A stretch of 64,000 nt of DNA from Spirochaetales bacterium (lineage in GTDB: Bacteria > Spirochaetota > Leptospiria > Leptospirales > Leptonemataceae), in NCBI GenBank assembly GCA_015075425.1, contig JABTUL010000001.1, positions 1,178,001 through 1,242,000 of the forward strand, in the 5' to 3' direction. The translations under genes were made by a program, and so were the position numbers. Below the pieces are notes generated by a model. The model made no database searches. It was not told the DNA's origin and saw nothing but the letters and a program-made list of their open reading frames with translations. Below are positions 10,342 through 20,269 of this stretch, in pieces. Within the stretch, counting starts at the first letter, position 1. Every line of letters begins with the position of its first letter.

Positions 10342-10370
10342 GCCGCCTTTCTTCAGGCAGGCTTTTTTTT
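10342..10370 (+). terminator. Terminator/attenuator-like hairpin before rpsO
   Basis: An imperfect GC-rich stem (GCCGCCT against AGGCAGGC, short loop) is followed by eight T residues. It lies 48 bases after truB and 90 bases before rpsO. It may end the truB transcript or act in the rpsO leader, where autogenous control by S15 is known in other bacteria. Confidence 0.5.
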
Positions 10371-10459
10371 ACTTTGCAGGGCCACGCGTTTGTGGAAACT
10401 GGAGTCTGGCGGCAGAAAAACCTGGGAATGGAGTCCGCTGGAGGAAAGCTTAACCAACC

Positions 10460-10726
10460 ATGATCGGCGCTGTAGAAAAGAAAGAAATCATTAATAAACA
10501 TAGCAGGCATAAAAGCGATACCGGTTCTACAGAAGTGCAGGTGGCCATCCTCAGCGCCCGTATTCTTGAACTTACTGAACATTTTAAGACTCATACCGGG
10601 GACCATTCTTCCCGGCGCGGTCTTTTGCGACTGGTCGGTAGAAGAAGAAGACTTCTGGAATATCTTAAAAGAAAAGATCTGGATAAATACCGCAAGCTCA
10701 TCGCAGAGCTTGGCTTACGCAAATAG
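10460..10726 (+). CDS. rpsO: 30S ribosomal protein S15
   Basis: An 88-residue S15, a primary binder of the 16S rRNA central domain. The signature [17 protein letters not shown] and the [19 protein letters not shown] block are both intact. A 165-base leader separates it from truB. pnp follows after 18 bases, the common rpsO-pnp pairing. Confidence 0.98.
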   Translation: MIGAVEKKEIINKHSRHKSDTGSTEVQVAILSARILELTEHFKTHTGDHSSRRGLLRLVGRRRRLLEYLKRKDLDKYRKLIAELGLRK

Positions 10727-10744
10727 TGCCTGCCTGGAGGCAGC

Positions 10745-12952
10745 ATGAATAAAGTCGAAACCCGGGTCACACTGGATGATCGGGAAATTACCCTCGAATC
10801 CGGGAACTGGGCCAAGCAGGCAGACGGGGCCGTGGTGTATCGCTCGGGGAAGCTCGTGCTTCTGGCGACAGTATGCGCAGAAAAGGAAGCCCGTGAGGGG
10901 CAGGATTTCTTTCCCTTAACGGTTCACTATCAGGAAAAAAGTTATGCTGTTGGCCGCTTCCCAGGTGGTTATTTCAAACGGGAAAATCGCCCGGCAGAAC
11001 ATGAGACTCTCCTGTCGCGTTTGATCGACAGACCGATTCGCCCCCTCTTTCCCGAAGGCTACTTTGCCGAAGTGCAGCTCCTGGTTACGGTTCTCAGCTC
11101 GGATCCGGAGATTTCTATTGAGGGACATGCAGTTACCGCAGCCTCCGCTGCACTCATGGCTTCGGACATCCCTTTTCACGGTCCAATCGCCGGAGTTCTC
11201 GTTGGAAAGGTGGATGGTCGGCTGCTTGCTGATCCCGATTCCGCACAGATGAAAGAGAGCACTCTTGAACTGGTTGTCGCCGGGTCGGCTGATGCGATTA
11301 CCATGATCGAAGGCGGCGCGGAGGAATATACCACAGAAGAGGTCCTGGAAGCGCTGGAGTTTGCTCACAGGGAAATCAAAAAACGCCTTGCCTTCCAAAA
11401 TGACCTGGCTGCGGGGCTTGCCATAACCAAGCGTGATGTTAAGCTTCGCCTGCCGGATAAATCCATCCTGGAAGAAATTGATGCTTACGCCCTGAAAAAA
11501 GTTGAGGAAGCTTCCAATGCTCGCGACAAGCAGGAGCGTTCCGCGCGCGTCGATGCCGTGGGCCGGGAAGCCATGGAGCATTTTTCAAAACTCTGGGCGG
11601 ACCGGGAAGACCGTGAGGCTCTGCAGCGGCTGCTGAAAAACCACCTGCATGATATTGAGTCACGTGTTGTTCGAGATCAAATCTTTAACCAGGGGATCCG
11701 CGCAGATGGCCGTAAGCTGGATGAGATACGTCCGGTTTCTGTCGAGCTTGATGTCCTCCCCGGAGTTCATGGATCCGCAGTGTTTACGCGGGGGCAGACG
11801 CAGTCGCTCGGTGTTGTTACCCTGGGAACGGGAGACGACTACCAGCGTTATGAAAACCTGGAAGGGCAGCAGGTGAAACATTTCATGCTGCACTACAATT
11901 TCCCTTCCTTCTCTGTGGGTGAGGTCAAGCGCATTGGTCCGCCAGGCCGGCGAGAAATCGGTCATGGCAATCTTGCTGAGCGAGCCCTGCGCTACGTGGT
12001 TCCGCCACAAAGTGAATTTCCTTATGTCATTCGCGTCGTTTCCGAGATTCTTGAGAGCAACGGCTCGTCGTCCATGGCATCGGTTTGCTCGGGGTCTCTG
12101 GCTATGATGGTTGCGGGTGTTCCGCTGAAAGGTGCCGTTTCTGGAATTGCTATGGGCCTTATCACAGAAGCGGGTTCAGACCGATTTGCCATTCTCTCTG
12201 ACATCGCAGGCCTTGAGGATCATTTTGGAGATATGGACTTCAAACTGGCAGGGACGGCAAAAGGGATCACCGCGTTTCAGCTCGATATCAAAGTGACGGG
12301 CATCAGCCTCGCGATCATGAAAAAAGCCATACTGCAGGCGGAAGCGGGTCGTCAGCACATTCTGGATGTCATGAATCAGTCCATTACCGGAGCGCGGGAG
12401 ATTTCGCCGCGCGCACCGCGAATTGTCACCATGCAAATCGACTCCGGCCGTATTGGCGAACTTATTGGTCCAGGCGGCAAGATCATTCGCTCTATTATAG
12501 AAAAAACCGGGGCCAATATTTCCGTGGAGGATTCCGGAGTGGTGACCATTGCCTCACCGGATGGTGATTCCAACGAAAAGGCCAAACGAATGATTGAACT
12601 CATCTTTGCGGAAGTGGAGGTGGGTCAGATCTATTCCGGTACCATCAAGAAGATTGCAGATTTTGGTGCTTTCATTGAACTATCTCCCGGTAAGGAAGGG
12701 CTCCTGCATATCTCCAAAATGGATCTGCAGCGCGTAAACTCGCCGCGGGATCTGTTCACGGAAGGGGATCTGGTGGAAGTCATGGTCATTGGTGTGGACC
12801 GCCAGGGCCGGATCGATCTATCGCGCAAGGAATTGCTCCAGAAGGCAGCAGGTCTGCCTGTTGATGCACCGGAGCCGCGTGAATCCCGGGACTCGCGTCG
12901 CGACGATGGCCGCCGCTCTCCAGGAAACCGCCGTCCGGCCCGTCGCCCTTGA
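10745..12952 (+). CDS. pnp: Polyribonucleotide nucleotidyltransferase (PNPase)
   Basis: A 735-residue 3'-5' phosphorolytic exoribonuclease of RNA turnover. It has two RNase PH domains, an all-alpha linker, a KH domain with the GPGGK loop, and a C-terminal S1 domain ([15 protein letters not shown]). GGAGG lies just before the ATG. The last ~35 residues are an Arg/Pro/Asp-rich tail that is probably disordered. The stop overlaps the TTG start of dut, so translation is coupled. Confidence 0.98.
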   Translation: MNKVETRVTLDDREITLESGNWAKQADGAVVYRSGKLVLLATVCAEKEAREGQDFFPLTVHYQEKSYAVGRFPGGYFKRENRPAEHETLLSRLIDRPIRPLFPEGYFAEVQLLVTVLSSDPEISIEGHAVTAASAALMASDIPFHGPIAGVLVGKVDGRLLADPDSAQMKESTLELVVAGSADAITMIEGGAEEYTTEEVLEALEFAHREIKKRLAFQNDLAAGLAITKRDVKLRLPDKSILEEIDAYALKKVEEASNARDKQERSARVDAVGREAMEHFSKLWADREDREALQRLLKNHLHDIESRVVRDQIFNQGIRADGRKLDEIRPVSVELDVLPGVHGSAVFTRGQTQSLGVVTLGTGDDYQRYENLEGQQVKHFMLHYNFPSFSVGEVKRIGPPGRREIGHGNLAERALRYVVPPQSEFPYVIRVVSEILESNGSSSMASVCSGSLAMMVAGVPLKGAVSGIAMGLITEAGSDRFAILSDIAGLEDHFGDMDFKLAGTAKGITAFQLDIKVTGISLAIMKKAILQAEAGRQHILDVMNQSITGAREISPRAPRIVTMQIDSGRIGELIGPGGKIIRSIIEKTGANISVEDSGVVTIASPDGDSNEKAKRMIELIFAEVEVGQIYSGTIKKIADFGAFIELSPGKEGLLHISKMDLQRVNSPRDLFTEGDLVEVMVIGVDRQGRIDLSRKELLQKAAGLPVDAPEPRESRDSRRDDGRRSPGNRRPARRP

Positions 12953-13398
12953 CCATCATTGGCGTCGCCCTCCTCAGCGGTGCTCAGCTGCCGCGGCGGG
13001 CTACAGAGCAGGCGGCCGGCTATGATGTATCTGCCTGCCTTCCGCCGGACACCGTTTTTCATATCGACCCCATGGAGCGGATTGCCATTCCCACCGGACT
13101 GATTCTCGTAATACCGCCCGGCTACTCTGTTACCCTGCGTCCGCGCAGTGGCCTTGCGCTCAAACATGGCATCACTTTGCTCAACAGCCCGGCCACCATC
13201 GATAGCGATTACCGTGGCGAACTTAAAGTCTTACTCGCCAATCTGGGAAAGGAACGTTTTACGATAGAACACGGGGATCGTATCGCCCAGATGTTGCTGG
13301 AAGCTGTCCTTCCTCTGGAGTTTCAGGCCATCGGGATCGATCAAATACCGTCTTCGGAACGCGGAGCGGGGGGATTTGGCTCAACGGGCCTGGCTTAG
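12949..13398 (+). CDS. dut: Deoxyuridine 5'-triphosphate nucleotidohydrolase (dUTPase)
   Basis: A trimeric dUTPase that hydrolyses dUTP to dUMP and keeps uracil out of DNA. The 149 residues carry the five family motifs: [34 protein letters not shown] and the C-terminal [10 protein letters not shown] arm. The start is TTG, overlapping the pnp stop codon (TTGA). Confidence 0.95.
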   Translation: MTIIGVALLSGAQLPRRATEQAAGYDVSACLPPDTVFHIDPMERIAIPTGLILVIPPGYSVTLRPRSGLALKHGITLLNSPATIDSDYRGELKVLLANLGKERFTIEHGDRIAQMLLEAVLPLEFQAIGIDQIPSSERGAGGFGSTGLA

Positions 13399-13443
13399 GC
13401 CGATTTTGCTTCGGGAATCGTGCAGACTGCCGATCCATAGACT

Positions 13444-16125
13444 GTGTCTTCTGAGCGCGGATTTGGACTGACGGAAATTCTGTCGCTTTTCTTTGCCATC
13501 ACCGGCCTTCTTTTGACTCTCGCTCTTTTTTCCTTTGAGCTGGATCGGGAGAACTTGATTGGCGTGGGTGGCTACTACGCAGCCTATGGCCTTTTTTTTC
13601 TGTTTGGCAGTGCAGCCGGCGTTGCCGGTCCTTACCTGACTTTCACCGGCCTTGCCGGACTTTACCGCCGCAGTCTGCCCGATATTCCATTGCGCCTGCT
13701 GGCTTTGATAACGCTTTTATGCAGTCTGGCCATCCTGGTTTTTCTTTTGTTCGGTGCCCGCGAGGGAGATTTCCAGAGCGGTGGTGGCATTTTTGGTCGT
13801 CGCGGTGGCCATTTGCTCACGGTGTTTCTCGGGGCCTACGGTGCCTTGATTCTGGCTCTGAGTTTCCTGGTGTGCGGGCTGTTTCTTGGTGCAACCATGC
13901 AACCCCTTGAATTTCTCAAACGCCAGTGGTCCCGCGTGGATAGAGGCGAAATCTTTCACCGACTACGCCGGCCGCAAAAGGACTCGCAAAAGAAAGAGGA
14001 GGCCGATGATCCTGTAGCGGCCATAAAAAAAATAGAAGAACAGGAAATGGATGAACCGATGAAGAAGACCCCTTTAATCGAGCGCGTACTCGATCATAAA
14101 CGTCCCTGGCTTATGGCAGCAGAAGCCGGGGAAGGGCCCAGGGACGATGGATCCCTGAAAGAAAGCAGCGAGGGATTCGTTTCCGGACGGGCGCAGCGGA
14201 TCAGCCGGCTCATGGGTGAACTGTCCCGTCCGGAAAAATCGGGGCGACTTGAGCGGCCTGTATTTTCCGGCTTCTTCTCTGATGATGAGTCCAACTACCA
14301 TTTTCAAGAACCATCACCCGTCGTTCGTCCGGCTCGTGTGGAAACTTTTCAGGATCCCGATTTCCGGGTCGGCGTTGTAGCCGATTTTGCCACGGCGCGT
14401 CCTCTCGATCCCACCCGTCTGAATCGTCGACCTCTGAGCTATCGATCCTATGATGCGGAAAGCAAGCAAAGTGAAACCGCAGACGAAGCACCGCTTGATG
14501 AATGGCTCGGTCGCATTGCCGAAGACGCAGAGGAAGAAAGTTTCCCGCCGGAAGTCGTAAACGCTCCAGAGCATTTGGAAGAAAGAGACGACGCTGAGGC
14601 TTCGCTTCCAGCTCAGCTGATTCCCGTCAGGTCGGAAAGACCCTTAACGGAAGCCCCTGCCGCAGCGCCGGCCGCCGATAACGAACCCGTGCCCTATCCA
14701 CGGGAAGCCCTGCGGCCCTTACGCGCTCCGGGCCTGCGAACTTCCGGGTACTATCTACCACCCGAGCTTCTCGATTTACCGCAAGTCGTGAGCCCCTACC
14801 GGGTAGATGAAGAAATAGCAAGGACACGCACGCGCCTGGCCACCGTTCTACGAGACTTCAATATTCAGGCAGAAATCGTATCCGAAACACGTGGACCGGT
14901 TTTGACTCGCTATGAAATCAAACTGGATTCTGGCATCAAAGTTTCCCGTATTGCCGGCCTCTCCGACGAGATCCGTATGAATCTTGCGGCTACATCGGTC
15001 CGTATCGTGGCGCCCATCCCGGGCCGCTCTACTATCGGCATTGAAGTTCCCAATCAGGAACGTGATGCCGTAACTTTAGGACAGATGGTGCGTCTGGACC
15101 CAGAATTCTTTCAGGCCGAGCGCAAGCTTTCGATTGCAGCGGGGAAGGACATCAATGGAGAGAATCATTATGTCGATCTGGCCCGTTTGCCCCACCTCTT
15201 GATCGCCGGAGCCACCGGTGCCGGTAAATCCGTTTATATGAATGCGGTGATCGCATCCCTCATGTATCGCCTTTCTCCGCAAGAGCTGCGCTTTATCATG
15301 ATTGATCCAAAATTTGTCGAGCTGTCCTTATATGAAGGCATCCCTCATCTGCTCATGCCGGTGATCACTGATGTGAATCGGGCCCGCCTGGCCCTTGCCT
15401 GGGCTGTGGAAGAGATGGACCGTCGCTACATGCATCTTGCGGGCAAGAAGGCTCGTGACATAGCCTCCTACAACCAGAAGATGCCTGACGAAGCCATGCC
15501 CTACATTGTCATCTTGATCGATGAACTCGCCGACCTCATGATGATGGCTGCCCGTGAAGTGGAAGATTCAATCATCCGTCTGACTCAGAAAGCACGTGCC
15601 GTGGGAATCCATGTGGTCATGGCAACACAGCGTCCATCGGTGGATGTGATTACGGCCCTGATCAAAGCCAACTGTCCGGCACGATTGGCTTTCCATGTAG
15701 CCCAGCGTACCGACTCACGGACAATCCTTGATATGAATGGGGCGGAAACGCTGCTCGGTCGCGGTGATATGCTTTACAAATCACCGTCAGCAACCGGTTT
15801 GTTGCGCATTCAAGCGCCGCTCATCAGTGAAGCAGAAATTGAAAAAGTTGTTCGGGAGGCCCGGAAATTTGGTTCTCCGCAGTACGTAGTTCTGGAGGAA
15901 GAAAAAAGCAATGCTTCCGAAGAAGACTATGACGGGGATGAGGGAGATCTGGACACAGCCTGGCAAATCATTCAGGAAAGTGGTAAAACCAGCATATCAT
16001 ACCTGCAGCGGCGTATGAGCATTGGCTACAACCGCGCAGCCCGACTCATAGAAGCCCTGGAAGAAAAAGGCTATCTTTCGCCTGCCCTGGGTAGCAAGCC
16101 CAGAGAGATCCTGAAAAGAGATTGA
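13444..16125 (+). CDS. ftsK: DNA translocase FtsK/SpoIIIE
   Basis: An 893-residue membrane-anchored motor that pumps DNA through the division septum. Four hydrophobic segments lie in the first ~150 residues, followed by a long acidic, Pro/Ala-rich linker (about 180-440). The motor domain has Walker A GATGAGKS (Lys595) and Walker B ILIDELADLMM. A winged-helix gamma domain ends the protein (ISYLQRRMSIGYNRAARLIEALEEKG). The start is GTG. Its context between dut and a lolA-like gene matches leptospiral gene order. Confidence 0.96.
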   Translation: MSSERGFGLTEILSLFFAITGLLLTLALFSFELDRENLIGVGGYYAAYGLFFLFGSAAGVAGPYLTFTGLAGLYRRSLPDIPLRLLALITLLCSLAILVFLLFGAREGDFQSGGGIFGRRGGHLLTVFLGAYGALILALSFLVCGLFLGATMQPLEFLKRQWSRVDRGEIFHRLRRPQKDSQKKEEADDPVAAIKKIEEQEMDEPMKKTPLIERVLDHKRPWLMAAEAGEGPRDDGSLKESSEGFVSGRAQRISRLMGELSRPEKSGRLERPVFSGFFSDDESNYHFQEPSPVVRPARVETFQDPDFRVGVVADFATARPLDPTRLNRRPLSYRSYDAESKQSETADEAPLDEWLGRIAEDAEEESFPPEVVNAPEHLEERDDAEASLPAQLIPVRSERPLTEAPAAAPAADNEPVPYPREALRPLRAPGLRTSGYYLPPELLDLPQVVSPYRVDEEIARTRTRLATVLRDFNIQAEIVSETRGPVLTRYEIKLDSGIKVSRIAGLSDEIRMNLAATSVRIVAPIPGRSTIGIEVPNQERDAVTLGQMVRLDPEFFQAERKLSIAAGKDINGENHYVDLARLPHLLIAGATGAGKSVYMNAVIASLMYRLSPQELRFIMIDPKFVELSLYEGIPHLLMPVITDVNRARLALAWAVEEMDRRYMHLAGKKARDIASYNQKMPDEAMPYIVILIDELADLMMMAAREVEDSIIRLTQKARAVGIHVVMATQRPSVDVITALIKANCPARLAFHVAQRTDSRTILDMNGAETLLGRGDMLYKSPSATGLLRIQAPLISEAEIEKVVREARKFGSPQYVVLEEEKSNASEEDYDGDEGDLDTAWQIIQESGKTSISYLQRRMSIGYNRAARLIEALEEKGYLSPALGSKPREILKRD

Positions 16126-16156
16126 CAGAGGGCCCGGCATACCTTTCCTCGCATTG

Positions 16157-16843
16157 ATGCGCTGGACTGGCCTTCTTTTTCTTCTCCCCGGCCTTCTTCT
16201 TGCCCAGGAGCACAGCTGGGGTTATTCTCACGCTGACGTTGCGCGCAAAGTGCAGGAAAAATTCAAAAGCCTGAAGTCCTACACCGCCCAATTTGCCCTG
16301 ACCACCGTTGATGGCGGTCGGAAAAAGGAAATGTCCGGCACCAGCTACTACCAGAATCCCGGGAAGGTTCGTTTTGCCTTTGATCGGCCGGCCGGAGACT
16401 TGATTGTTTCAGATGGTCGGCTGATGTGGATTTACATCAAAAGCTTGAATGCTGCCGGTAAGCAGGATCTGAGGATCAAGAAGACGGATGAAAACGGCAG
16501 GGCAATCTTCCTGGATGTAACCGACCAGGGGCTGGTCCGCTTATTTAAAAAATATCACTATTTTTTCGATACAACAGAGCAGCCGCGCAAGGTCGATGGT
16601 AAAGATTATTTTGTTTTCATCCTTGAGCAACGCGAAAAAATCGGCGGCTATGAGAAGATCCGCCTCTTTGTGGATGCCAGCAGCTATTTGATCTACCGGG
16701 CCATCGCAGAGGATGCGTATGGCAAGACGTCTACGATCACCCTGACAGACTACAATCTGGACGTAAGTCTGGAAGGCAGCCTCTTCCAGTTCAAGCCCGA
16801 TGAAAAGGTCCGCATTATCAATAATCCACTGGTCAATGACTGA
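16157..16843 (+). CDS. LolA-like periplasmic outer-membrane lipoprotein carrier
   Basis: A 228-residue secreted protein with signal peptide MRWTGLLFLLPGLLLAQ. The mature part fits the LolA/LolA-like family: an N-terminal helix (VARKVQEKFKSLKSYTAQF), then strands with GTSYYQNPGKVRFAF and DLIVSDGRLMWIY. LolA carries lipoproteins across the periplasm to the outer membrane, apt for a lipoprotein-rich spirochaete. A TTG one codon upstream (16154) is an alternative start. Its stop overlaps the next gene's start by one base. Confidence 0.82.
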   Translation: MRWTGLLFLLPGLLLAQEHSWGYSHADVARKVQEKFKSLKSYTAQFALTTVDGGRKKEMSGTSYYQNPGKVRFAFDRPAGDLIVSDGRLMWIYIKSLNAAGKQDLRIKKTDENGRAIFLDVTDQGLVRLFKKYHYFFDTTEQPRKVDGKDYFVFILEQREKIGGYEKIRLFVDASSYLIYRAIAEDAYGKTSTITLTDYNLDVSLEGSLFQFKPDEKVRIINNPLVND

Positions 16844-17976
16844 TGGCACGTAAATCGACAAAAGAAACACCTCCTGCCGGTTCCATGCTCATGAAAAGAG
16901 TTGGGACCTCCCTCCGGGAGGCCAGAGAAGGCCGCAAGCTCACCTTAAAAGACGTGTCCCGGCAAACCAACATTACGCCGCGGTATCTGACGGCCCTGGA
17001 AAATGAAGAATACAGCGCATTCCCGGGAGAAACTTATGCTCTGGGATTTTTGCGCACTTATGCTGAGTTTCTGGGCCTGAATGTAGGCGATCTTCTGAAC
17101 CTTTACCACGGTCATAAAATTGACCAGAGTCAGACGCCCCTTGCGGAATTGACCCGCCCTACAAGCACACTGCCTGCTCTGCAGCTGGACCGTCGGACAT
17201 GGATGGGCCTTGCCGGCGTTGCCGGGATTGTGCTCATCATCTATCTTCTGAGTTCCGGCATCCTCGATTTTTCCACGGGATCAACTGACACAGAAGTTGC
17301 CGTGGATAAAACGGATGTGGCCTGTGACGATCGGGCGGTGGAGCTCATCACCATTCCGCAGAAAGGAGCCGCTCCCCGACTCAGCGACATTACCACCAGC
17401 AATGCCTTGAAATTCAATATGGATACCTCCACCTACAAATTCTGCCTGGAGCGCATAGAACTGTCTCCGGGTGGTAATAACGTGGCTTTCTTCGCCCTGC
17501 GCATCAACGAGGCGGCCAACCATCGCTTTCGTTCCGCCGTAAATGAGACGACTTCCCTCAACGCTTCCATCCCCGGTCTGGCCGGTATGGCCAAAGAGAT
17601 CCAGGTAACACCGCGGGTGATCGGTGATGCCTCTGTACGCATCCAGATGGAAAGCGGGGAAACCGGTGCTGCCGTCTCCGATCAGATTCAGGTGACGCTG
17701 CAGTTTATAGCCGATTCTTACTTTGAATGGTCTGTGGATGGAGTGAGCAAGCCCGGAACTTCCGTGGCTGCCGGTCAAACGCGAACACTGGAAGCGCGCA
17801 GTCGCCTGGAAATCAAAGTGGGCAACGGTGGTGGCGTTCAGATTATCCGGGAAGGGCAACCTCCACGAATTGCCGGGCCGGCCGGAAAGATTGTAAAAAT
17901 AACGTATCGTAAAGTGCCGGATGCTCTGGATCCTGGAATCTTCCGTATTCAGGAAGACCTGGAAGTAGCACGCTGA
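16843..17976 (+). CDS. RodZ-like helix-turn-helix membrane protein
   Basis: A 377-residue protein. An N-terminal cro-like HTH (about 15-85, GTSLREAREGRKLTLKDVSRQTNI) precedes one transmembrane segment (about 123-145, MGLAGVAGIVLIIYLLSSGIL) and a periplasmic beta-rich domain ending in a DUF4115-like fold. This is the RodZ architecture; RodZ links MreB filaments to the cell-wall machinery and sets cell shape. The ATG lies within the lolA-like gene's stop (TGATG), and rimO follows without a gap. Confidence 0.85.
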   Translation: MARKSTKETPPAGSMLMKRVGTSLREAREGRKLTLKDVSRQTNITPRYLTALENEEYSAFPGETYALGFLRTYAEFLGLNVGDLLNLYHGHKIDQSQTPLAELTRPTSTLPALQLDRRTWMGLAGVAGIVLIIYLLSSGILDFSTGSTDTEVAVDKTDVACDDRAVELITIPQKGAAPRLSDITTSNALKFNMDTSTYKFCLERIELSPGGNNVAFFALRINEAANHRFRSAVNETTSLNASIPGLAGMAKEIQVTPRVIGDASVRIQMESGETGAAVSDQIQVTLQFIADSYFEWSVDGVSKPGTSVAAGQTRTLEARSRLEIKVGNGGGVQIIREGQPPRIAGPAGKIVKITYRKVPDALDPGIFRIQEDLEVAR

Positions 17977-19272
17977 ATGCCCCAGCTACAGAGCCATTCG
18001 TATTACATAACAACCTTGGGTTGCCCCAAAAATGAAGCGGATTCACGGGCCATGGAAGAAAGCCTGCAACGCGAGGGGTTTCGTCCGGCCAGCCGTCCTG
18101 AATTAGCCGAGCTTCATCTCATCAACACCTGTGCCTTCATCGAGTCGGCGCGTATGGAAACCATAGAGACAACTCTAACGGCTCTGGCCGTTCGGGAGAA
18201 GAAACAACCGGAGCAAAAGGTGATTCTTGCCGGCTGCTTTGCCGAGCGCTACAGGGAGAACATTCCCGTGGATCTACCGGAAGTGGATTTTTCGTTTGGA
18301 ACCGGCCAGTATCATCGGGCCGGCGAATTGGTTGGCGAGAGATTTGGCCGTCCGTCTGCTCCAGGGATCGTTCCTTTTCCGCGGGCTCACCGGAAAGGTC
18401 AGGTGCATGCTTTTCTCAAAGTAGCCGATGGCTGCAACAGGGCCTGCCACTTCTGCGCCATTCCGGGCTTTCGCGGGCCGTTTCGCGCAAATACGCGGGA
18501 AAACATTTTAGAGCAGGTGCGCCTGCTCGCCGATCAGGGCGCTAAGGAAATCGCCCTGGTCAGTCAGGATACGAACAACTGGGCCGCACCGGAAAAGTTT
18601 CTGGATCTGCTGGAAGAGATTCGCACTGCTTTTTCGCCGGGCTGGATACGACTTCTGTATATGTATCCGGACCGGCGTACCTACCATATCCTTGAAGGGA
18701 TTGCTCGCCGGGGCATTGATGTTGCTCCTTATCTGGAAAGTCCGCTGCAGCATACGGCCCCGCATGTGCTGAAGGCCATGAACCGACAGGGAGATGCTTC
18801 TTTCTATAGCGATCTATTCACCATGGCCCGTGAACTGATCCCCGGTGTTGAGATCCGCACCGCTTTTCTCATTGGCTACGAAGGAGAAACGGAAAAGGAT
18901 ATCGATCAGCTGATTGCCTTCATGACGGCGCACCGGCTGGAAAGAGTCAGTTGTTTTGCTTTTTCGCCGGAAGAAAATACGAAAGCGGCCGGAACTACGC
19001 CGCATCCAGAAACTGCAGCGCGTATCCGGCGGATCCAGGAGGCCCATCGCGAGGTGCAGAAAGACTGGATGTCGGCAAAAATCGGTGAGGAAGTGCACTG
19101 TCTGGTGGACTCCACTTCGGGGAGCAGTGCCGTATTGCGCCGGCCGCAGGATGCACCGGAAATGGACGGGGTGGTTCTTATAGAAGACGCAGGTGACTTA
19201 AGGCCAGGCGATTTTATACAGGTACAACTCACAGATTTTCACGAATATGACTTCAGCGGCAGGCCTGTGTGA
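17977..19272 (+). CDS. rimO: Ribosomal protein S12 methylthiotransferase RimO
   Basis: A 431-residue radical-SAM enzyme that methylthiolates an aspartate of ribosomal protein S12. The N-terminal UPF0004 domain has LGCPKNEADS with the first of three cluster cysteines. The radical-SAM cluster is C153, C157, C160 (CNRACHFC). A TRAM domain closes the protein. LGCPKN and the position after the RodZ-like gene favour RimO over its paralogue MiaB. Confidence 0.95.
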   Translation: MPQLQSHSYYITTLGCPKNEADSRAMEESLQREGFRPASRPELAELHLINTCAFIESARMETIETTLTALAVREKKQPEQKVILAGCFAERYRENIPVDLPEVDFSFGTGQYHRAGELVGERFGRPSAPGIVPFPRAHRKGQVHAFLKVADGCNRACHFCAIPGFRGPFRANTRENILEQVRLLADQGAKEIALVSQDTNNWAAPEKFLDLLEEIRTAFSPGWIRLLYMYPDRRTYHILEGIARRGIDVAPYLESPLQHTAPHVLKAMNRQGDASFYSDLFTMARELIPGVEIRTAFLIGYEGETEKDIDQLIAFMTAHRLERVSCFAFSPEENTKAAGTTPHPETAARIRRIQEAHREVQKDWMSAKIGEEVHCLVDSTSGSSAVLRRPQDAPEMDGVVLIEDAGDLRPGDFIQVQLTDFHEYDFSGRPV

Positions 19273-19973
19273 ATTTGCCCAACATCCTGACCGTTCTGCG
19301 GGTGCTCTCTGCACCCTTCTTTGTGTACTTGCTTTTGCAGCCTGATCTGAACAGCCGGATCATTGCGTTTGTACTATTTGCCCTGGCCTCTGTAACCGAT
19401 CTGATCGATGGCTATCTGGCCCGGCGCTGGAACCAGGAAACGGAGCTGGGTAAGTTTCTTGACCCCCTGGCGGATAAATTTCTGGTTCTCGGGGCATTCA
19501 TTACCTTTCTTTTCCTGACCGAGCAAACCGAACTCTGGATGGTCCTGTGCATTATCGGGCGAGATATGCTCATAACGATCATGCGCTGGATGGCCATTCA
19601 GCTGGGGAAGAGTCTGCGCACGTCCGTTTTTGGTAAGATAAAAACCGGCTTTCAAATGTTTGCCATTGTCGTTATCGTTTTTTCTTTTCTTGTGGTGACG
19701 TATAAAGAAAGAACCAGTATCAATGAGTTTTATCTGAATGCAGCGCTTCAGGGTCAGGACACATTCTCTGTTGCCTTTGAGAATCTAAACAAAACGATCC
19801 GTGGAGAATATACATCGCTCTTCTATGCTCTTTCCTCCTTTGTTCCCTATTTTTTGATGCTACTCACCACGGTGATTACAATCATTTCCGGCTTACGCTA
19901 TCTGTTTACCAACTACGCACTCTTTGGCTCATTCTTGCAGCTTTGCTGGCAGCGTTTCCCTGGTCGGAAATGA
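19269..19973 (+). CDS. pgsA: CDP-diacylglycerol-glycerol-3-phosphate 3-phosphatidyltransferase
   Basis: A membrane enzyme that makes phosphatidylglycerophosphate, the first committed step to phosphatidylglycerol. The CDP-alcohol motif is complete: D44, D47, G48, A51, R52, G61, D65, D69. At 234 residues it is longer than typical (~180). The extra length is a polar stretch at about 140-185 between the last transmembrane helices. The start is GTG, overlapping the rimO stop by 4 bases. Confidence 0.94.
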   Translation: MNLPNILTVLRVLSAPFFVYLLLQPDLNSRIIAFVLFALASVTDLIDGYLARRWNQETELGKFLDPLADKFLVLGAFITFLFLTEQTELWMVLCIIGRDMLITIMRWMAIQLGKSLRTSVFGKIKTGFQMFAIVVIVFSFLVVTYKERTSINEFYLNAALQGQDTFSVAFENLNKTIRGEYTSLFYALSSFVPYFLMLLTTVITIISGLRYLFTNYALFGSFLQLCWQRFPGRK

Positions 19974-20020
19974 CTTTACAAAAGCATCGCTTGCAGGTAA
20001 TCTGGACGCGAGGGTAAAGA

Positions 20021-20266
20021 ATGACAGATCAAGAAATTTTTACTAAAGTAGTCGGTATCCTGACTCCTTTTGCCAAGAACAAAGAGGCCCTGGGATCCGT
20101 AACTGCAGAAACCAGCATCCTGAAGGACCTGAAAGTGAACTCCTCGCGTCTGGTGGATATTGTTCTGGCCTTTGAGGATGAGTTTGGCATTGAGGTGGAA
20201 GACGGGGAAGCAGACAAGGTGCGCACAGTGGGCGCTGCCGTGGATTTAATCAAAAGCAAACGCTGA
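20021..20266 (+). CDS. Acyl carrier protein
   Basis: An 81-residue ACP. The phosphopantetheine serine would be in LKVNSSRLVDIVLAFEDEFGIEV, where the usual DSL is NSS. The fold's acidic helix II and the C-terminal helix are clear. GAGG precedes the ATG. It is followed by an acyltransferase and a phosphopantetheinyl transferase, suggesting a dedicated acyl donor set rather than the main fatty-acid-synthesis ACP; that role is inferred. Confidence 0.9.
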   Translation: MTDQEIFTKVVGILTPFAKNKEALGSVTAETSILKDLKVNSSRLVDIVLAFEDEFGIEVEDGEADKVRTVGAAVDLIKSKR

Positions 20267-20269
20267 CTT

